A DNA stretch of 64,000 nt from Niabella aurantiaca DSM 17617 (GCF_000374125.1 NZ_KB893648.1:62001-126000), one strand, 5' to 3'. Counted from the stretch's first letter, positions 53,033 to 62,922 are shown. Made by a program: numbers and translations. The notes: generated by a model from the sequence alone, not told the origin.

Positions 53033-55048
53033 ATGAATAAAAAACAAATCACAATAGGTATATTACTGACCGGTGTAATCGCATTTTTCAGCTCCTGCTC
53101 CAAGTATCTTGATGTGGAGCATTATTTTGATGACCGCCAGAGCGAGGAGCGTATCTTCAGGAGCAAGGATTATACGGAGCAGTGGCTCGGCACCTGCTAC
53201 AACCGGTTGCTGAACTATAACCTCGAGATCGGGCACCGGAACTACACGATCACCAATTATTCCGACGATATGTTCTTCAATGAATCGGGGGGGAATAATG
53301 GTCAGCAGTACCGGCAGTTCAAGTTCGGGGAATATGACTACACCTGGCTCCGGTGGTCCTGGGCGCAGGCCTATGACGGTATCCGGCAGGCTTCGGTAAT
53401 GCTCGCCAGCATGGGCGATGGCAGTACCTTCACAGAAAAAGAGGTGGCAGACTATAAAGCACAGGCGCGGTTCATACGGGCCTACCTGTACTGGCTCCTG
53501 CTGCGCAAATACGGCCCTGTACCCATTATGCCCGATAAAGGGGTAGACTATGATGCCGACTATGACGAGCTGTCCTACCCCCGTAACACCTACGATGAGG
53601 TGGCAACCTTTATCGCGGATGAAATGGCCCTTGCGGCAAAGGACCTCCCGCTAAAACGGGATAACCGCAACGTTGCCCGTCCTACGCGCGGTGCGGCACT
53701 GGCCACGCGCGCCAAAGCGCTGCTGTTTGCCGCCAGTCCGCTGGCAAACGGCAATACGGAAATGGCCGATTTTACCGATGATGAAGGCAGGGCTCTGATT
53801 GATCAGCAGTATAAGGAGGAAAAATGGGCAAAAGCGGCGGCCGCAGCGAAGGATGTTATGGACCTGAATGTGTACCGGCTGTACATCGCTGCCCCCAAGT
53901 TTAAAGGAACGGTTGACTATCCGGCCACTATCTTCCCTCCGTATAATCCCGAATACTCCGACAAGGACTTCCCGGATGGCTGGGCCAATGTGGATCCCTT
54001 TGAATCTTACCGGGCATTATTCAACGGAGACCTTTACGCTTCCGAAAACCCCGAAATGATTTTTACCCGGGGCGAGAACCAGACCGACGAAGATCATGGC
54101 GTCATTTCCCTGGCGAGGCACCAGATGCCTCAGATAGGGGGCGGCTACAACTGCCACGGCATTACCCTGAAGCAATGCGATGCCTATGCTATGAACGATG
54201 GCACGCCGTTTAACCGGCAGGAGATACGGAACAAATACGGCGCTGATATGTTCGTGCAGCCCGGCGAAGTGGACGATTTTAAACCGCTGCTGCCAAATGT
54301 ATGGAAGGAATTCGCCAACCGCGAGCCGCGTTTTTATGCTTCGGTAGCATTTAGTGGTGCGCTCTGGACCATGTCCAGCGCCGTGAACAACGCCGAGTCG
54401 GTTACCAACCAGCAGATCTTTTATTATCGCGGCGAAAATGAAGGTATGATCAATGGGGACCGCTGGCTGCCCACCGGCATCGGCATGATGAAATACGTAA
54501 ACCCCAAGGACAATGCCACCGGTAATGGCGGCAAAATTTTTCCCAAGGTGGAAATCACTATACGCTATGCAGACATCCTGCTCATGTATGCCGAGGCGCT
54601 CAACGAACTGGGTAGCGCTTACAGCATCCCCTCCTGGGATGGCAGCAGCACCCACGCCATATCCCGGAACATCGATGAAATGAAAAAAGCCGTTGGACAG
54701 GTGCGCATCCGTGCAGGCGTGCCCAACCATGATATGTCTGTGTACGGCAGCAAAGAAGAGCTGCGTAAAAAGATAAAACGTGAGCGCCAGATAGAGCTGC
54801 TGGGCGAAAACCAGCGTTACTATGACCTGCGGCGCTGGAAGGACGCTCCTGTAGAGGAGGCGGAGCAGATATACGGCTACAACGTGTTCATGACCCGGGA
54901 CCGGGCCGCAGATTTTTATACACCGGTACGGGTGCCGCTTTTGCAGACCACATTTTCCAGAAAAATGTATTTCTGGCCCATTGACTGGGACGAACTGCAA
55001 AAAAACAGGCGCATGACCCAGGCGCCGGGCTGGCCTTCTTTTGATTAA
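53033..55048 (+). CDS. SusD/RagB-type surface glycan-binding lipoprotein
   Basis: 671 residues with a lipoprotein signal ending FFSSC (Cys22). The TPR helical core is visible at AQARFIRAYLYWLLLRKYGPVPIM, and the C-terminal SusD signature at MKKAVGQVRIRAGV ... LRKKIKRERQIELLGENQRYYDLRRWKDA, ending with FSRKMYFWPIDWDEL. It covers the SusC barrel as a lid and binds the oligosaccharide. Pairs with the SusC gene upstream. Confidence 0.95.
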   Translation: MNKKQITIGILLTGVIAFFSSCSKYLDVEHYFDDRQSEERIFRSKDYTEQWLGTCYNRLLNYNLEIGHRNYTITNYSDDMFFNESGGNNGQQYRQFKFGEYDYTWLRWSWAQAYDGIRQASVMLASMGDGSTFTEKEVADYKAQARFIRAYLYWLLLRKYGPVPIMPDKGVDYDADYDELSYPRNTYDEVATFIADEMALAAKDLPLKRDNRNVARPTRGAALATRAKALLFAASPLANGNTEMADFTDDEGRALIDQQYKEEKWAKAAAAAKDVMDLNVYRLYIAAPKFKGTVDYPATIFPPYNPEYSDKDFPDGWANVDPFESYRALFNGDLYASENPEMIFTRGENQTDEDHGVISLARHQMPQIGGGYNCHGITLKQCDAYAMNDGTPFNRQEIRNKYGADMFVQPGEVDDFKPLLPNVWKEFANREPRFYASVAFSGALWTMSSAVNNAESVTNQQIFYYRGENEGMINGDRWLPTGIGMMKYVNPKDNATGNGGKIFPKVEITIRYADILLMYAEALNELGSAYSIPSWDGSSTHAISRNIDEMKKAVGQVRIRAGVPNHDMSVYGSKEELRKKIKRERQIELLGENQRYYDLRRWKDAPVEEAEQIYGYNVFMTRDRAADFYTPVRVPLLQTTFSRKMYFWPIDWDELQKNRRMTQAPGWPSFD

Positions 55049-55069
55049 TTATAAAATGTTTGATTTATT

Positions 55070-56071
55070 ATGAAAAGTTTACGCATATATGTCGCAATGG
55101 TAGCGCTGGGACTTGTTTTCAGCGCCTGCAACAATGAATGGGAAGGCGAGTTGTACACCCAGATGGTTTCGTTTAAAGCCCGGCTTGGCAGTGAGGGGGT
55201 TTCCGAGGTGTACCTCCGGTATAATAAGAACGGGGAAGTCGTATACAACCTGCCCCTTATAGTAAGCGGATCGCAACCCAGCCAGCAGGATCTGAATGTT
55301 AAAATAGAAGTGGACGATGATACGCTGAATATTTTTAACCGGGAAAAATATCAGTACCGCACCGATCTGTATTTTAAGCAGCTGCCCGGCCAGTTTTTTG
55401 AGTTGCCTTCACCTACCTGTTATATTCCCAGAGGCGCGCATACCGAAAACTATAAAATAAAGTTCAAGTTCAACAACCTGGACCTGGTAGAGCGCTGGGT
55501 GTTGCCCCTTACTATAAAGGACGATCCGGGATATATTTCCAATTACCGTAAAGGCTGGCGCAAAGCCTTGCTTTATGTAAAACCGTTCAACGATTATTCC
55601 GGCAATTACTCCTCCACCGCAATGAACGTATATCTTGACGGTGAGAACAAAAATCCGCTCGTGGCAAGTACGAGAACGGCATCGGTGGTAGATGAAAAAT
55701 CCGTTTTTTTCTATGCGGGTGTATTTGAGGAAAAATCGGAAGCGAGGGGGGATTATAAAATTGTTATGGAGTTCCAGGAACCCACTACGGAGCCCAACGG
55801 CAATAAGGTTGGGGCATTGAATGTGTATGCACCCAACAGCGCCATCAATTTTGAAATGCTGGGTCAGCCTACCTATCAGATCCGGGAGGTGGTAGATGCC
55901 ACCAAGAAATACCTGGTGACGCAATATTGCACGGTATATCTCAAATATAAATATGACGATATCAGCACCGTGCCCGGTACACCGATCCGGTACAGGGCCG
56001 AAGGCTCCATGACCATGGCGCGGCTGAAGAACACGCTGATACCGGATGAAGACCAGGCAATACAATGGTAA
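55070..56071 (+). CDS. DUF1735/DUF4973-like surface lipoprotein
   Basis: 333 residues with signal ending LVFSAC (Cys20). The mature sequence resembles the BT_3987-type N-terminal domain (LYTQMVSFKARLGSEGVSEVYLRYN ... VKIEVDDDTLNIFNREKY) and a DUF4973-like C-terminal part with a lipocalin-like beta fold (YKIVMEFQEPTTEPNG). Such proteins are encoded next to susD in pectin and arabinan PULs and are candidate surface glycan binders. It lies 21 bp after susD and overlaps in position with the leader of the next gene only outside the coding start. Confidence 0.8.
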   Translation: MKSLRIYVAMVALGLVFSACNNEWEGELYTQMVSFKARLGSEGVSEVYLRYNKNGEVVYNLPLIVSGSQPSQQDLNVKIEVDDDTLNIFNREKYQYRTDLYFKQLPGQFFELPSPTCYIPRGAHTENYKIKFKFNNLDLVERWVLPLTIKDDPGYISNYRKGWRKALLYVKPFNDYSGNYSSTAMNVYLDGENKNPLVASTRTASVVDEKSVFFYAGVFEEKSEARGDYKIVMEFQEPTTEPNGNKVGALNVYAPNSAINFEMLGQPTYQIREVVDATKKYLVTQYCTVYLKYKYDDISTVPGTPIRYRAEGSMTMARLKNTLIPDEDQAIQW

Positions 56072-56114
56072 TGTGCAGGGTCCCTTTGAAATAAAAATCA
56101 ATAAAAACATACAA

Positions 56115-57659
56115 ATGAAACGATCCATAGTAACTGTATGTATGCTCGGTTGTATATTACTAACAGGTGCCTGCAGGAAATCGCAGGAAGCGCCTTATTA
56201 TGATCCGATACCCCAGAAGCCGGAAGAGCCCGAAGTGCCTAAAGATGAATGGTCGGATTTTACCCTGGATAGTACATTTAGCAATCCCGTTATGCCGGGT
56301 GGCCCGGACCCTTGGGTGGTGCAGAAAAACGGCATCTATTACTATACCTATACACAGGGCAGCAGGTTGGTGATCCTGGAAACTAAAAATTTATCCGAGC
56401 TGGCATCGGCGCGCAGGCATGATGTATGGACACCTCCTGCAGGGATGCCTTACTCCAAAAATATCTGGGCGCCCGAACTGCATGAGATCGATGGCAAATG
56501 GTATTTTTATTTTGCCGGTGACAACGGGCAAAACGCCAATCACCGCATGTACGTGCTGGAAAATACGTCGCCGACTCCCGTTGAAGGTACCTGGGAGTTT
56601 AAAGGAAAACTGGCAGACCCCACAGATATGTGGGCTATAGACGGTACCATACTCACGTACAACGGTCAGCGGTATATGATCTGGTCGGGAGGTAATGCCG
56701 GTGCGGCGCCGCAAAGTATTTATATTGCGGCAATGAGCAATCCCTGGACCATCTCCGGTGAGAAGGTAATGATCTCAACACCCAATTTCGCATGGGAAAA
56801 AAATGGCAACGCCATCAATGAGGGGCCGCAAGTGCTCATTAACCCACAGGGCCGCGTATACCTTTTATATTCGGGCAGCGGCTACTGGTCAGACGGCTAT
56901 TGCCTTGGGATGCTGACGCTGCGGGATGGCGGCGACCCCATGAACCCGGGTGACTGGTCGAAGAAAGTGCACCCGGTTTTTTCTATGCGGTCGGAAAGCG
57001 GCGTGTTCGGACCCGGGCATAACGGCTTCTTCAAATCGCCCGACGGTAAAGAAGACTGGATCATCTATCATGCGCGCTCCGTTGCCAACCAGGGCGCTTC
57101 CGGAGGTCGCAGCCCGCGCATACAGCGTTTTACCTGGAACCCGGACGGGTCGCCAAATTTTGGCCTTCCTACAAGTATGACAACACCGCAAAAGCGGCCA
57201 TCCGGCGAGCCTTGGCGGTATATCCATTCCAAGACGAAGTGGTCCATCGCCGGCGTCAGCTCGGAGGAGCCCGTTAACGGCCGCCTGGCGTCCGGAATTA
57301 TTGACGACAACCTGGGTACCATCTGGATCACACGCTACTCCACACAGGCAACAGATTACCCCGATCACTGGGTTACGGTGGATATGGGAGCAACGGCTAC
57401 TGTGGACGGATTTATCATTTCCCAGAAAGACGGGGACCGTAAAATAAAAGAACTGGAGATCTTCGTTAGCAATGATAATGCTACCTGGGAAAGCATGGGA
57501 CTGTTCACGTTGAATGATGTCAACCTGCTGCGGCAATTCATCGATCTGCCGCAACGCAAGCAGTTCCGCTATTTTAAACTGGTGCCTAAGTCCGGCTATG
57601 ACAGCCAGCGGCAGCCCGGGTTGGCGGAGGTATCTGTGTTCAGACTTAAGGATGAGTGA
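56115..57659 (+). CDS. GH43-family hydrolase with F5/8-type C (CBM32-like) domain, lipoprotein
   Basis: About 514 residues from ATG 56115, lipoprotein signal ending LLTGAC (Cys20). The GH43 catalytic residues are Asp65 in GGPDPWV, Asp176 in AIDGTI, and Glu236 in INEGPQV, the order expected for alpha-L-arabinofuranosidases. The C-terminal 140 residues form a discoidin/F5/8C domain (DDNLGTIWITRYSTQATDYPDHWVTVDMG ... QFRYFKLVP). Surface or periplasmic. Next to the susCD pair, so it likely trims arabinofuranose side chains. Confidence 0.92.
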   Translation: MKRSIVTVCMLGCILLTGACRKSQEAPYYDPIPQKPEEPEVPKDEWSDFTLDSTFSNPVMPGGPDPWVVQKNGIYYYTYTQGSRLVILETKNLSELASARRHDVWTPPAGMPYSKNIWAPELHEIDGKWYFYFAGDNGQNANHRMYVLENTSPTPVEGTWEFKGKLADPTDMWAIDGTILTYNGQRYMIWSGGNAGAAPQSIYIAAMSNPWTISGEKVMISTPNFAWEKNGNAINEGPQVLINPQGRVYLLYSGSGYWSDGYCLGMLTLRDGGDPMNPGDWSKKVHPVFSMRSESGVFGPGHNGFFKSPDGKEDWIIYHARSVANQGASGGRSPRIQRFTWNPDGSPNFGLPTSMTTPQKRPSGEPWRYIHSKTKWSIAGVSSEEPVNGRLASGIIDDNLGTIWITRYSTQATDYPDHWVTVDMGATATVDGFIISQKDGDRKIKELEIFVSNDNATWESMGLFTLNDVNLLRQFIDLPQRKQFRYFKLVPKSGYDSQRQPGLAEVSVFRLKDE

Positions 57660-57676
57660 TTGGAAGACGGAGACAT

Positions 57677-58903
57677 ATGAAAAGAAGAACTTTTTTAAAA
57701 GGCGCAGGATTGTTAGCGGGCGGTACCCTCATCGGTGACTCGGGTGTTTTTGGGGGCAATAGGAAGTCCGTTATAAAAGTGGGGATCATCGGTTGCGGCG
57801 ACAGAGGCAGGGGAATGATGCACGTGATCCGGGAACTGAAGGATCAGTTCAGCATCACGGCAATATGTGATACACTTGATTTTCGATTGGAGAGCGCCCG
57901 TAAAATGCTAGGGACCGGTACTTTCCGTGCGTATAAAGATTACCGGAAACTGCTGGACGACAGCAATGTGGATGCGGTTGTGATCGCCGTGCCGCTTTAT
58001 TTGCATTATCCGGTTGCTGCAGACAGCTTGCAGGCGGGCAAGCACCTGTACCTCGAAAAAACGATGACCTTTGATATACCACAGGCATTAAAGCTGGTGA
58101 AATTATCTGAACAGCGGCGGGGACAGGTGCTGCAGGTCGGGCACCAGTACCGCTATTCACCACTGTATTACAAGGTAAAGGAATTCATAGATAAAGGCTG
58201 GCTGGGCAAGGTAAACCAGGTAGACTGCCGGTGGGACCGGAACGGGAACTGGCGGCGGCCGGTGCCGGACCCGTCCCTGGAGCGCCGGATCAACTGGCGG
58301 ATGTATAAAGCGTATTCAGGAGGATTGGTGGCCGAACTGCTGTCACACCAGATCGATTTTATCAATTGGATCTTCGATGCACACCCGACAGCCATTCAGG
58401 CAACGGGCGGTATTGATATTTTTAAAGACGGTCGCGAAACCTTTGACAATGTGCAGGTCATGTTCCGCTACCCGGAAGAAGGCATCATCGGTAATTTTGG
58501 AGCCACCTGCGGCAATGCTCATGACGGATACCTGTTTAAGATAAAGGGTACCAAAGGCACGATTTCCCTGTTGACTGACCGGGGTGTTTTTTTACCGGAG
58601 AAAAATACGGCTCCCGAAAATGAACTGATCGATGGGGTAACGGGGGCGTCAAAAATTGTATGGAGTAAAGAAGGGGGCGCTCCGATCCTGCCGGAGCCTA
58701 CAAAGGACGGCACCTGGTATGCATTGATCGATTTTTACAAAGCGGTAAGGTCCGGGCGGCTGCCGGACTCCAATGTTTATACTGGGGCAAAAACAGCCAT
58801 ATGTGTTGATCTGGCGAACCAGGCCCTATACGGTCAGAAAGTAATGCATTGGAGCAAAGAAGCCAATGCGGTGTTGGCGGCACCCGTAAATCAGCAGAAA
58901 TAA
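57677..58903 (+). CDS. Tat-exported Gfo/Idh/MocA-family oxidoreductase
   Basis: About 408 residues. ATG 57677 begins MKRRTFLKGAGLLAGGTLIG, a twin-arginine signal (RRTFLKG). The Rossmann dinucleotide fold starts at VGIIGCGDRGRGMMHV. Usual family marks follow: LYLEKTMTFDIPQA, where EKP is EKT, and VGHQYRYSPLY. The C-terminal domain has LSHQIDFINWIF. Members of this type, found in PULs, reduce or oxidise sugars or act as GH109-like NAD-dependent glycosidases. Begins 17 bp after the GH43. Confidence 0.88.
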   Translation: MKRRTFLKGAGLLAGGTLIGDSGVFGGNRKSVIKVGIIGCGDRGRGMMHVIRELKDQFSITAICDTLDFRLESARKMLGTGTFRAYKDYRKLLDDSNVDAVVIAVPLYLHYPVAADSLQAGKHLYLEKTMTFDIPQALKLVKLSEQRRGQVLQVGHQYRYSPLYYKVKEFIDKGWLGKVNQVDCRWDRNGNWRRPVPDPSLERRINWRMYKAYSGGLVAELLSHQIDFINWIFDAHPTAIQATGGIDIFKDGRETFDNVQVMFRYPEEGIIGNFGATCGNAHDGYLFKIKGTKGTISLLTDRGVFLPEKNTAPENELIDGVTGASKIVWSKEGGAPILPEPTKDGTWYALIDFYKAVRSGRLPDSNVYTGAKTAICVDLANQALYGQKVMHWSKEANAVLAAPVNQQK

Positions 58904-58986
58904 AAGCGTTTTTGCCGGAGCAATACAGTTTGATTCTTTCTTTATTGCTTTTATACAGATTTCGTTGTGAGAAACAGCGGTGGATG

Positions 58987-59022
58987 ATTTGGAACGATTC
59001 GGCAAAAGGTTGAATAACGTAT
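58987..59022 (+). promoter_or_regulatory. PUL conserved 36-bp motif, copy 3
   Basis: Begins ATTTGGAACGATTCGGCAAA and continues AGGTTGAATAACGTAT, 149 bp before the GH105 start. It shares the blocks TTTGGAA, GATTCG, CAAA and TTGAA with the other two copies at the same relative spacing. Confidence 0.72.
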
Positions 59023-59171
59023 TTAGAAAATATTCTGTTGCTTTAGACCCCGGAAAGGCGGGCACCGGCAGCGGATCTGTAAGGCCCGCTGATGAACCGG
59101 CCACTTGCAATCACCTTACCCGCTGCTCCGGGTTCATTAAAATTTAAACAGGATTCATAAAAAACAGTATC

Positions 59172-60278
59172 ATGTATAAAAAGCTATTTGTATCGCTGCT
59201 GGCGGTTTGCTCTTTTCAGTTTTTGTTCGCCCAGCAAAATCACCTGGCCGGCTTTCCAAAAAAGTTTGCGCCAAAAGAAGTGGGCAAACGCCTGGCCTAT
59301 CATTTCGTGGACGGCAGGCATGAGCTCTATGCCGGAAAGTATATTCATTATGCGGAAGTCTGCTCCTGGAACGGAGCTCTGGACTATGCATTGAAAACAA
59401 AAGACCGGAAGCTCATGAGGCTCTTGCAAGACAAGTTCGAACCGTTCTTTACAAGGGAAAAAGTATTATTGCCGCCCATGAATCATGTGGATTACAATAT
59501 GTTTGGCAGTCTTGCCTTAAAATTGTACCAGATAACTAAAGACGAGCGTTACCGGAAGATCGGCTTGGCCTACGCGGATGCACAGTGGACATTACCCGGC
59601 AATGCAAAGCGCCAGGAAAAAGACTGGGCGGATAAGGGGTACTCCTGGCAAACACGTATGTGGATCGACGATATGTATATGATCACTGTGGTGCAGAACG
59701 AAGCATATAAAGTAACCGGCGACCGTAAATATGTGGACCGGGCTGCAAAGGAAATGGTGCTTTATTTGGACGAATTGCAACGCCCCAACGGCCTTTTCTA
59801 TCACGCTCCGGATGTGCCCTACTACTGGGGCAGGGGCGATGGCTGGATGGCTGTGGGCATGGCGGACCTGCTGCGCGACCTTCCGCAAGACCATCCAAAC
59901 CGGCCGCGCATTATGGAAGGGTACCTGGCGATGATGAAAAGTCTGAAAAACTATCAGCGGCCCAATGGTATGTGGAACCAGCTGATCGATGAAGCGGATT
60001 TCTGGCCGGAAACCTCCGGAACAGCAATGTTCACCTACGCATTTATCAGGGGCGTTCAGCAGGGGTGGTTAGATGCTGCTGCATACGCTCCAGCAGCGCG
60101 GAAAGCATGGATGGCCATGGTTTCGTATATTGATGAACGGAATAACGTAACCGAGGTTTGCATCGGTACCGGCAAAAAGAATGACAAGCAGCATTATCAT
60201 AACCGTCCGCGCAACGCAGGCGATCTTCACGGACAGGCGCCTTACCTGTGGTGTGCGGCCGCGCTTATGGATAAATAA
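59172..60278 (+). CDS. GH105-family unsaturated uronyl hydrolase
   Basis: 368 residues with signal peptide (MYKKLFVSLLAVCSFQFLFAQ). An (alpha/alpha)6-barrel enzyme of the YteR/GH105 type: the motif TRMWIDDMYMITVVQ contains the acidic residue (Asp166/167) used for hydration of the unsaturated bond, followed by APDVPYYWGRGDGWMAVGMADLL and NQLIDEADFWPETSGTAMFTYAF. GH105 removes unsaturated uronic acids left by lyases on rhamnogalacturonan or ulvan fragments. A separate transcription unit preceded by motif copy 3. Confidence 0.92.
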   Translation: MYKKLFVSLLAVCSFQFLFAQQNHLAGFPKKFAPKEVGKRLAYHFVDGRHELYAGKYIHYAEVCSWNGALDYALKTKDRKLMRLLQDKFEPFFTREKVLLPPMNHVDYNMFGSLALKLYQITKDERYRKIGLAYADAQWTLPGNAKRQEKDWADKGYSWQTRMWIDDMYMITVVQNEAYKVTGDRKYVDRAAKEMVLYLDELQRPNGLFYHAPDVPYYWGRGDGWMAVGMADLLRDLPQDHPNRPRIMEGYLAMMKSLKNYQRPNGMWNQLIDEADFWPETSGTAMFTYAFIRGVQQGWLDAAAYAPAARKAWMAMVSYIDERNNVTEVCIGTGKKNDKQHYHNRPRNAGDLHGQAPYLWCAAALMDK

Positions 60279-60568
60279 CCGAACCTAAAGGGGGATTTGC
60301 CAATGACATCAAAAGGATCATCATGAGGCGGTATGCTCATTATTGCTTTTTTTGAGATTTTATTGTCTCCGGTGTGTTCATGTGATGAAATGGAAAGATA
60401 GAAAAAGCCGCCGCAAGATTTTTAGAATAGAAGGGGCATTATCAAACGTTTTTTAGAAGATCTTTTCAACCCTTGATTCGCATAACTTGCAACGCGGGGG
60501 CTTTCCAACGGAGCTGTTTTAGCGGTTGAATGCCATTGGAAGATTGCAGCGGAAACTTTTAAAACGGT

Positions 60569-62545
60569 ATGAAATATATTTTTATTTATTTGGCGCTCAT
60601 CATCCCTGCATGGGTGCGGGCCAATCGTATTGATGTGGACATCTGCGTGTATGGTGGTACTTCGGCAGGTGTGATTGCTGCTTACACAGCGGCGCTTCAT
60701 AAAAAAACAGTAGTGCTCATTGAGCCCGGACATCGGCTGGGAGGCTTGTCGTCCGGGGGACTGGGTTTTACGGACATCGGCAATAAATATGTGGTTACCG
60801 GCCTGGCCAGGGATTTTTACCGGCGCATCGGGAAACACTATGGAAGATTTGAGCAGTGGATATTTGAGCCCAAAGTGGCGCATGCTGTTTTTCTGGGCTA
60901 CATAAAAAGAGCCGGGTGCCGGGTATTATACGGCAAACGGTTAAACCGCGTTGATAAAGCGGGAACGGTGATCCGGTCGGTCTTGCTGGAAAACTCCGAT
61001 GGCTCTGCAGGCTCATTGCAGGTAAACGCCAGACAGTTTATTGATTGTTCTTATGAAGGAGACCTGATGGCGGGGGCCGGTGTAAGTTATACTACCGGGC
61101 GGGAATCCAATGACCGATATAAAGAAACGGTTAATGGCGTGCAGCTGAAAGAGAAGCACCAGTTCCCCGATGGGGTGGATCCCTATAAGATCCCGGGCAG
61201 GCCGGAGAGCGGGCTGCTATGGGGCATCAGCAATGAACCGTTGAAGGAAGCCGGCTCGGGAGACAAAAAGATACAGGCGTACAATTTCAGGATCTGCCTG
61301 AGTAACGACCCTGAAAACCGGCTGCCCATCGGGCGTCCTGTAAATTACGATTCGGCAAAATACGGGTTACTGCTGCGTTATCTTTCGGTGCGGCCGGTAA
61401 AGCAGCTTGGGCAGATCCTGAAGATGGACCGGATGCCGAACCGTAAAACCGATATCAACAACCAGGGCCCTTTTTCCACGGATATGATCGGGATGAATTA
61501 CGATTACCCGGATGGCGATTATGCCACAAGGGAGCGCATCTTTCAAAAGCATGTCGGTTATACGAAGGGACTGCTGTATTTTATCGGCAATGATCCGCGC
61601 ATGCCATTGCATTTGAGAAAACAAATGTTGCAGTGGGGATATCCAAAAGATGAATACCCGGAAACACAGCACTGGACCCCGCAATTGTATGTGCGTGAGG
61701 CAAGAAGAATGGAGGGCGCTTATGTAATGACGCAAGCCAATTGCCAGGCGAAAGAAGTGGTGGAAGACGGGATCGGGATGGCCGCTTATACCATGGATTC
61801 GCACAACACAGAAAGGATCGTAGTCAACGGCATGGTAAAGAACGAAGGCGATGTACAGCTAAAGGGTGTACAGCCATATCCTGTTTCTTACCGGGCGATC
61901 ACGCCCAATAAGAAAGAGTGTACGAATCTGCTGGTTCCGGTTTGCCTGTCGGCCAGCCATATCGCCTATGGCTCCATACGTATGGAACCGGTGTTTATGG
62001 TGCTGGCGCAGTCGGCAGCAACGGCCGCTTCCATGGCAATTGACGAAAAAAGAAGTGTGCAGATCGTAAATGTCGGGGCGCTGCAGCAACAACTGCGAGC
62101 GGATCCGTTGGCTGATGGAAGCACTGCTGAGATCCTTATAGATGATGTGGATGCGCAGATCATTACCGGGCAATGGGAAAGAAAAGGTGCCGGAGGATAT
62201 GGACCTTCTTTTCTATTGAATCGTACCGCACCGGCCGCCCGTGTCCGTTTTGAGCCGGACATCAAAAAGCCCGGCAGCTACGAGATCTATTTTTATTATC
62301 CGGGACTGCGCAATGCGTCGGATGTACTGCAAATTAAAGTATATGATGGAAAGCGTCCGGTATTGAAGACCATCCGGAGTGCAGAAGTAAAAGCAGCCGG
62401 CCAAACCTCAGGCGAATGGGTCGCGCTTGGGGAATATATATTGAATAAAGGGCGGAAAGCCTATGTTGAGCTGTCGAACCAAAATACGCACGGTGCTATT
62501 GCAGCAGATGCGGTATTGTTTGTGCCGGTGGACCAACGACAATAA
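60569..62545 (+). CDS. FAD-dependent oxidoreductase with C-terminal carbohydrate-binding-like domain
   Basis: 658 residues with signal peptide (MKYIFIYLALIIPAWVRA). Residues 20-530 are a FAD-dependent oxidoreductase of the FAD_oxidored type: the dinucleotide fold VDICVYGGTSAGVIAAYTAAL ... VLIEPGHRLGGLSSGGLGFTDIG and the conserved QFIDCSYEGDLMAGAGVSYTTGRES segment. The last 120 residues are a beta-sandwich like the xanthan lyase/golvesin C-terminal domain (AAARVRFEPDIKKPGSYEIYFYYPG). Frequent in PULs; substrate unknown. The next ORF begins 10 bp later. Confidence 0.85.
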   Translation: MKYIFIYLALIIPAWVRANRIDVDICVYGGTSAGVIAAYTAALHKKTVVLIEPGHRLGGLSSGGLGFTDIGNKYVVTGLARDFYRRIGKHYGRFEQWIFEPKVAHAVFLGYIKRAGCRVLYGKRLNRVDKAGTVIRSVLLENSDGSAGSLQVNARQFIDCSYEGDLMAGAGVSYTTGRESNDRYKETVNGVQLKEKHQFPDGVDPYKIPGRPESGLLWGISNEPLKEAGSGDKKIQAYNFRICLSNDPENRLPIGRPVNYDSAKYGLLLRYLSVRPVKQLGQILKMDRMPNRKTDINNQGPFSTDMIGMNYDYPDGDYATRERIFQKHVGYTKGLLYFIGNDPRMPLHLRKQMLQWGYPKDEYPETQHWTPQLYVREARRMEGAYVMTQANCQAKEVVEDGIGMAAYTMDSHNTERIVVNGMVKNEGDVQLKGVQPYPVSYRAITPNKKECTNLLVPVCLSASHIAYGSIRMEPVFMVLAQSAATAASMAIDEKRSVQIVNVGALQQQLRADPLADGSTAEILIDDVDAQIITGQWERKGAGGYGPSFLLNRTAPAARVRFEPDIKKPGSYEIYFYYPGLRNASDVLQIKVYDGKRPVLKTIRSAEVKAAGQTSGEWVALGEYILNKGRKAYVELSNQNTHGAIAADAVLFVPVDQRQ

Positions 62546-62555
62546 ATTTGTAGCA

Positions 62556-62873
62556 ATGGATCATTCAAGAAGGTACTTTCTGGAAAAAGGGGTTGCCTGT
62601 GTTACCGGGCTTGTCGCCGGAACCTCCCTGGCGAAGGCAGGGCCACCGGAAGTAAAGAAGCTGGCAACAATCTGGCCGGCAAAGCTGCCTGCGCTCAACA
62701 GGGGTATCGGCGGAAACAATACCATGGCGCTTTCGGTATTTGATTGTATACGCTGCAATGGCCTTCCCACAGAACAGATCGTGTGCTTTGGAGACAGTAT
62801 CACCAGGGGCGACGGATCGAATGACCGGGAAAGCTATCCCGGGTATCTGAATAAATTATTAACCACAGGCTGA
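62556..62873 (+). pseudogene. Truncated SGNH/GDSL-hydrolase-like ORF
   Basis: 105 codons from ATG 62556 (MDHSRRYFLEKGVACVTGLVAG, a Tat-like signal). Then ALNRGIGGNNTMALSVFD, which looks like SGNH block II, precedes QIVCFGDSITRGDGSNDRESYPGYLNKLL, which is block I with the catalytic Ser, and a stop. The rest of the hydrolase (Asn, His/Asp blocks) is missing, so it cannot be a complete enzyme. It may be a remnant or a rearranged piece. It lies between the FAD enzyme and the GH2 gene. Confidence 0.65.
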
Positions 62874-62922
62874 GGTATCTGTGATCATTGCATTTATGAT
62901 GTTTCAGCGTGTATCTGTTTTT

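Noticed and set aside
54017-55000. Long minus-strand ORF (327 codons) across susD
   Set aside because: SusD on the plus strand explains the region; the ORF is a shadow with His/Val-rich random composition.
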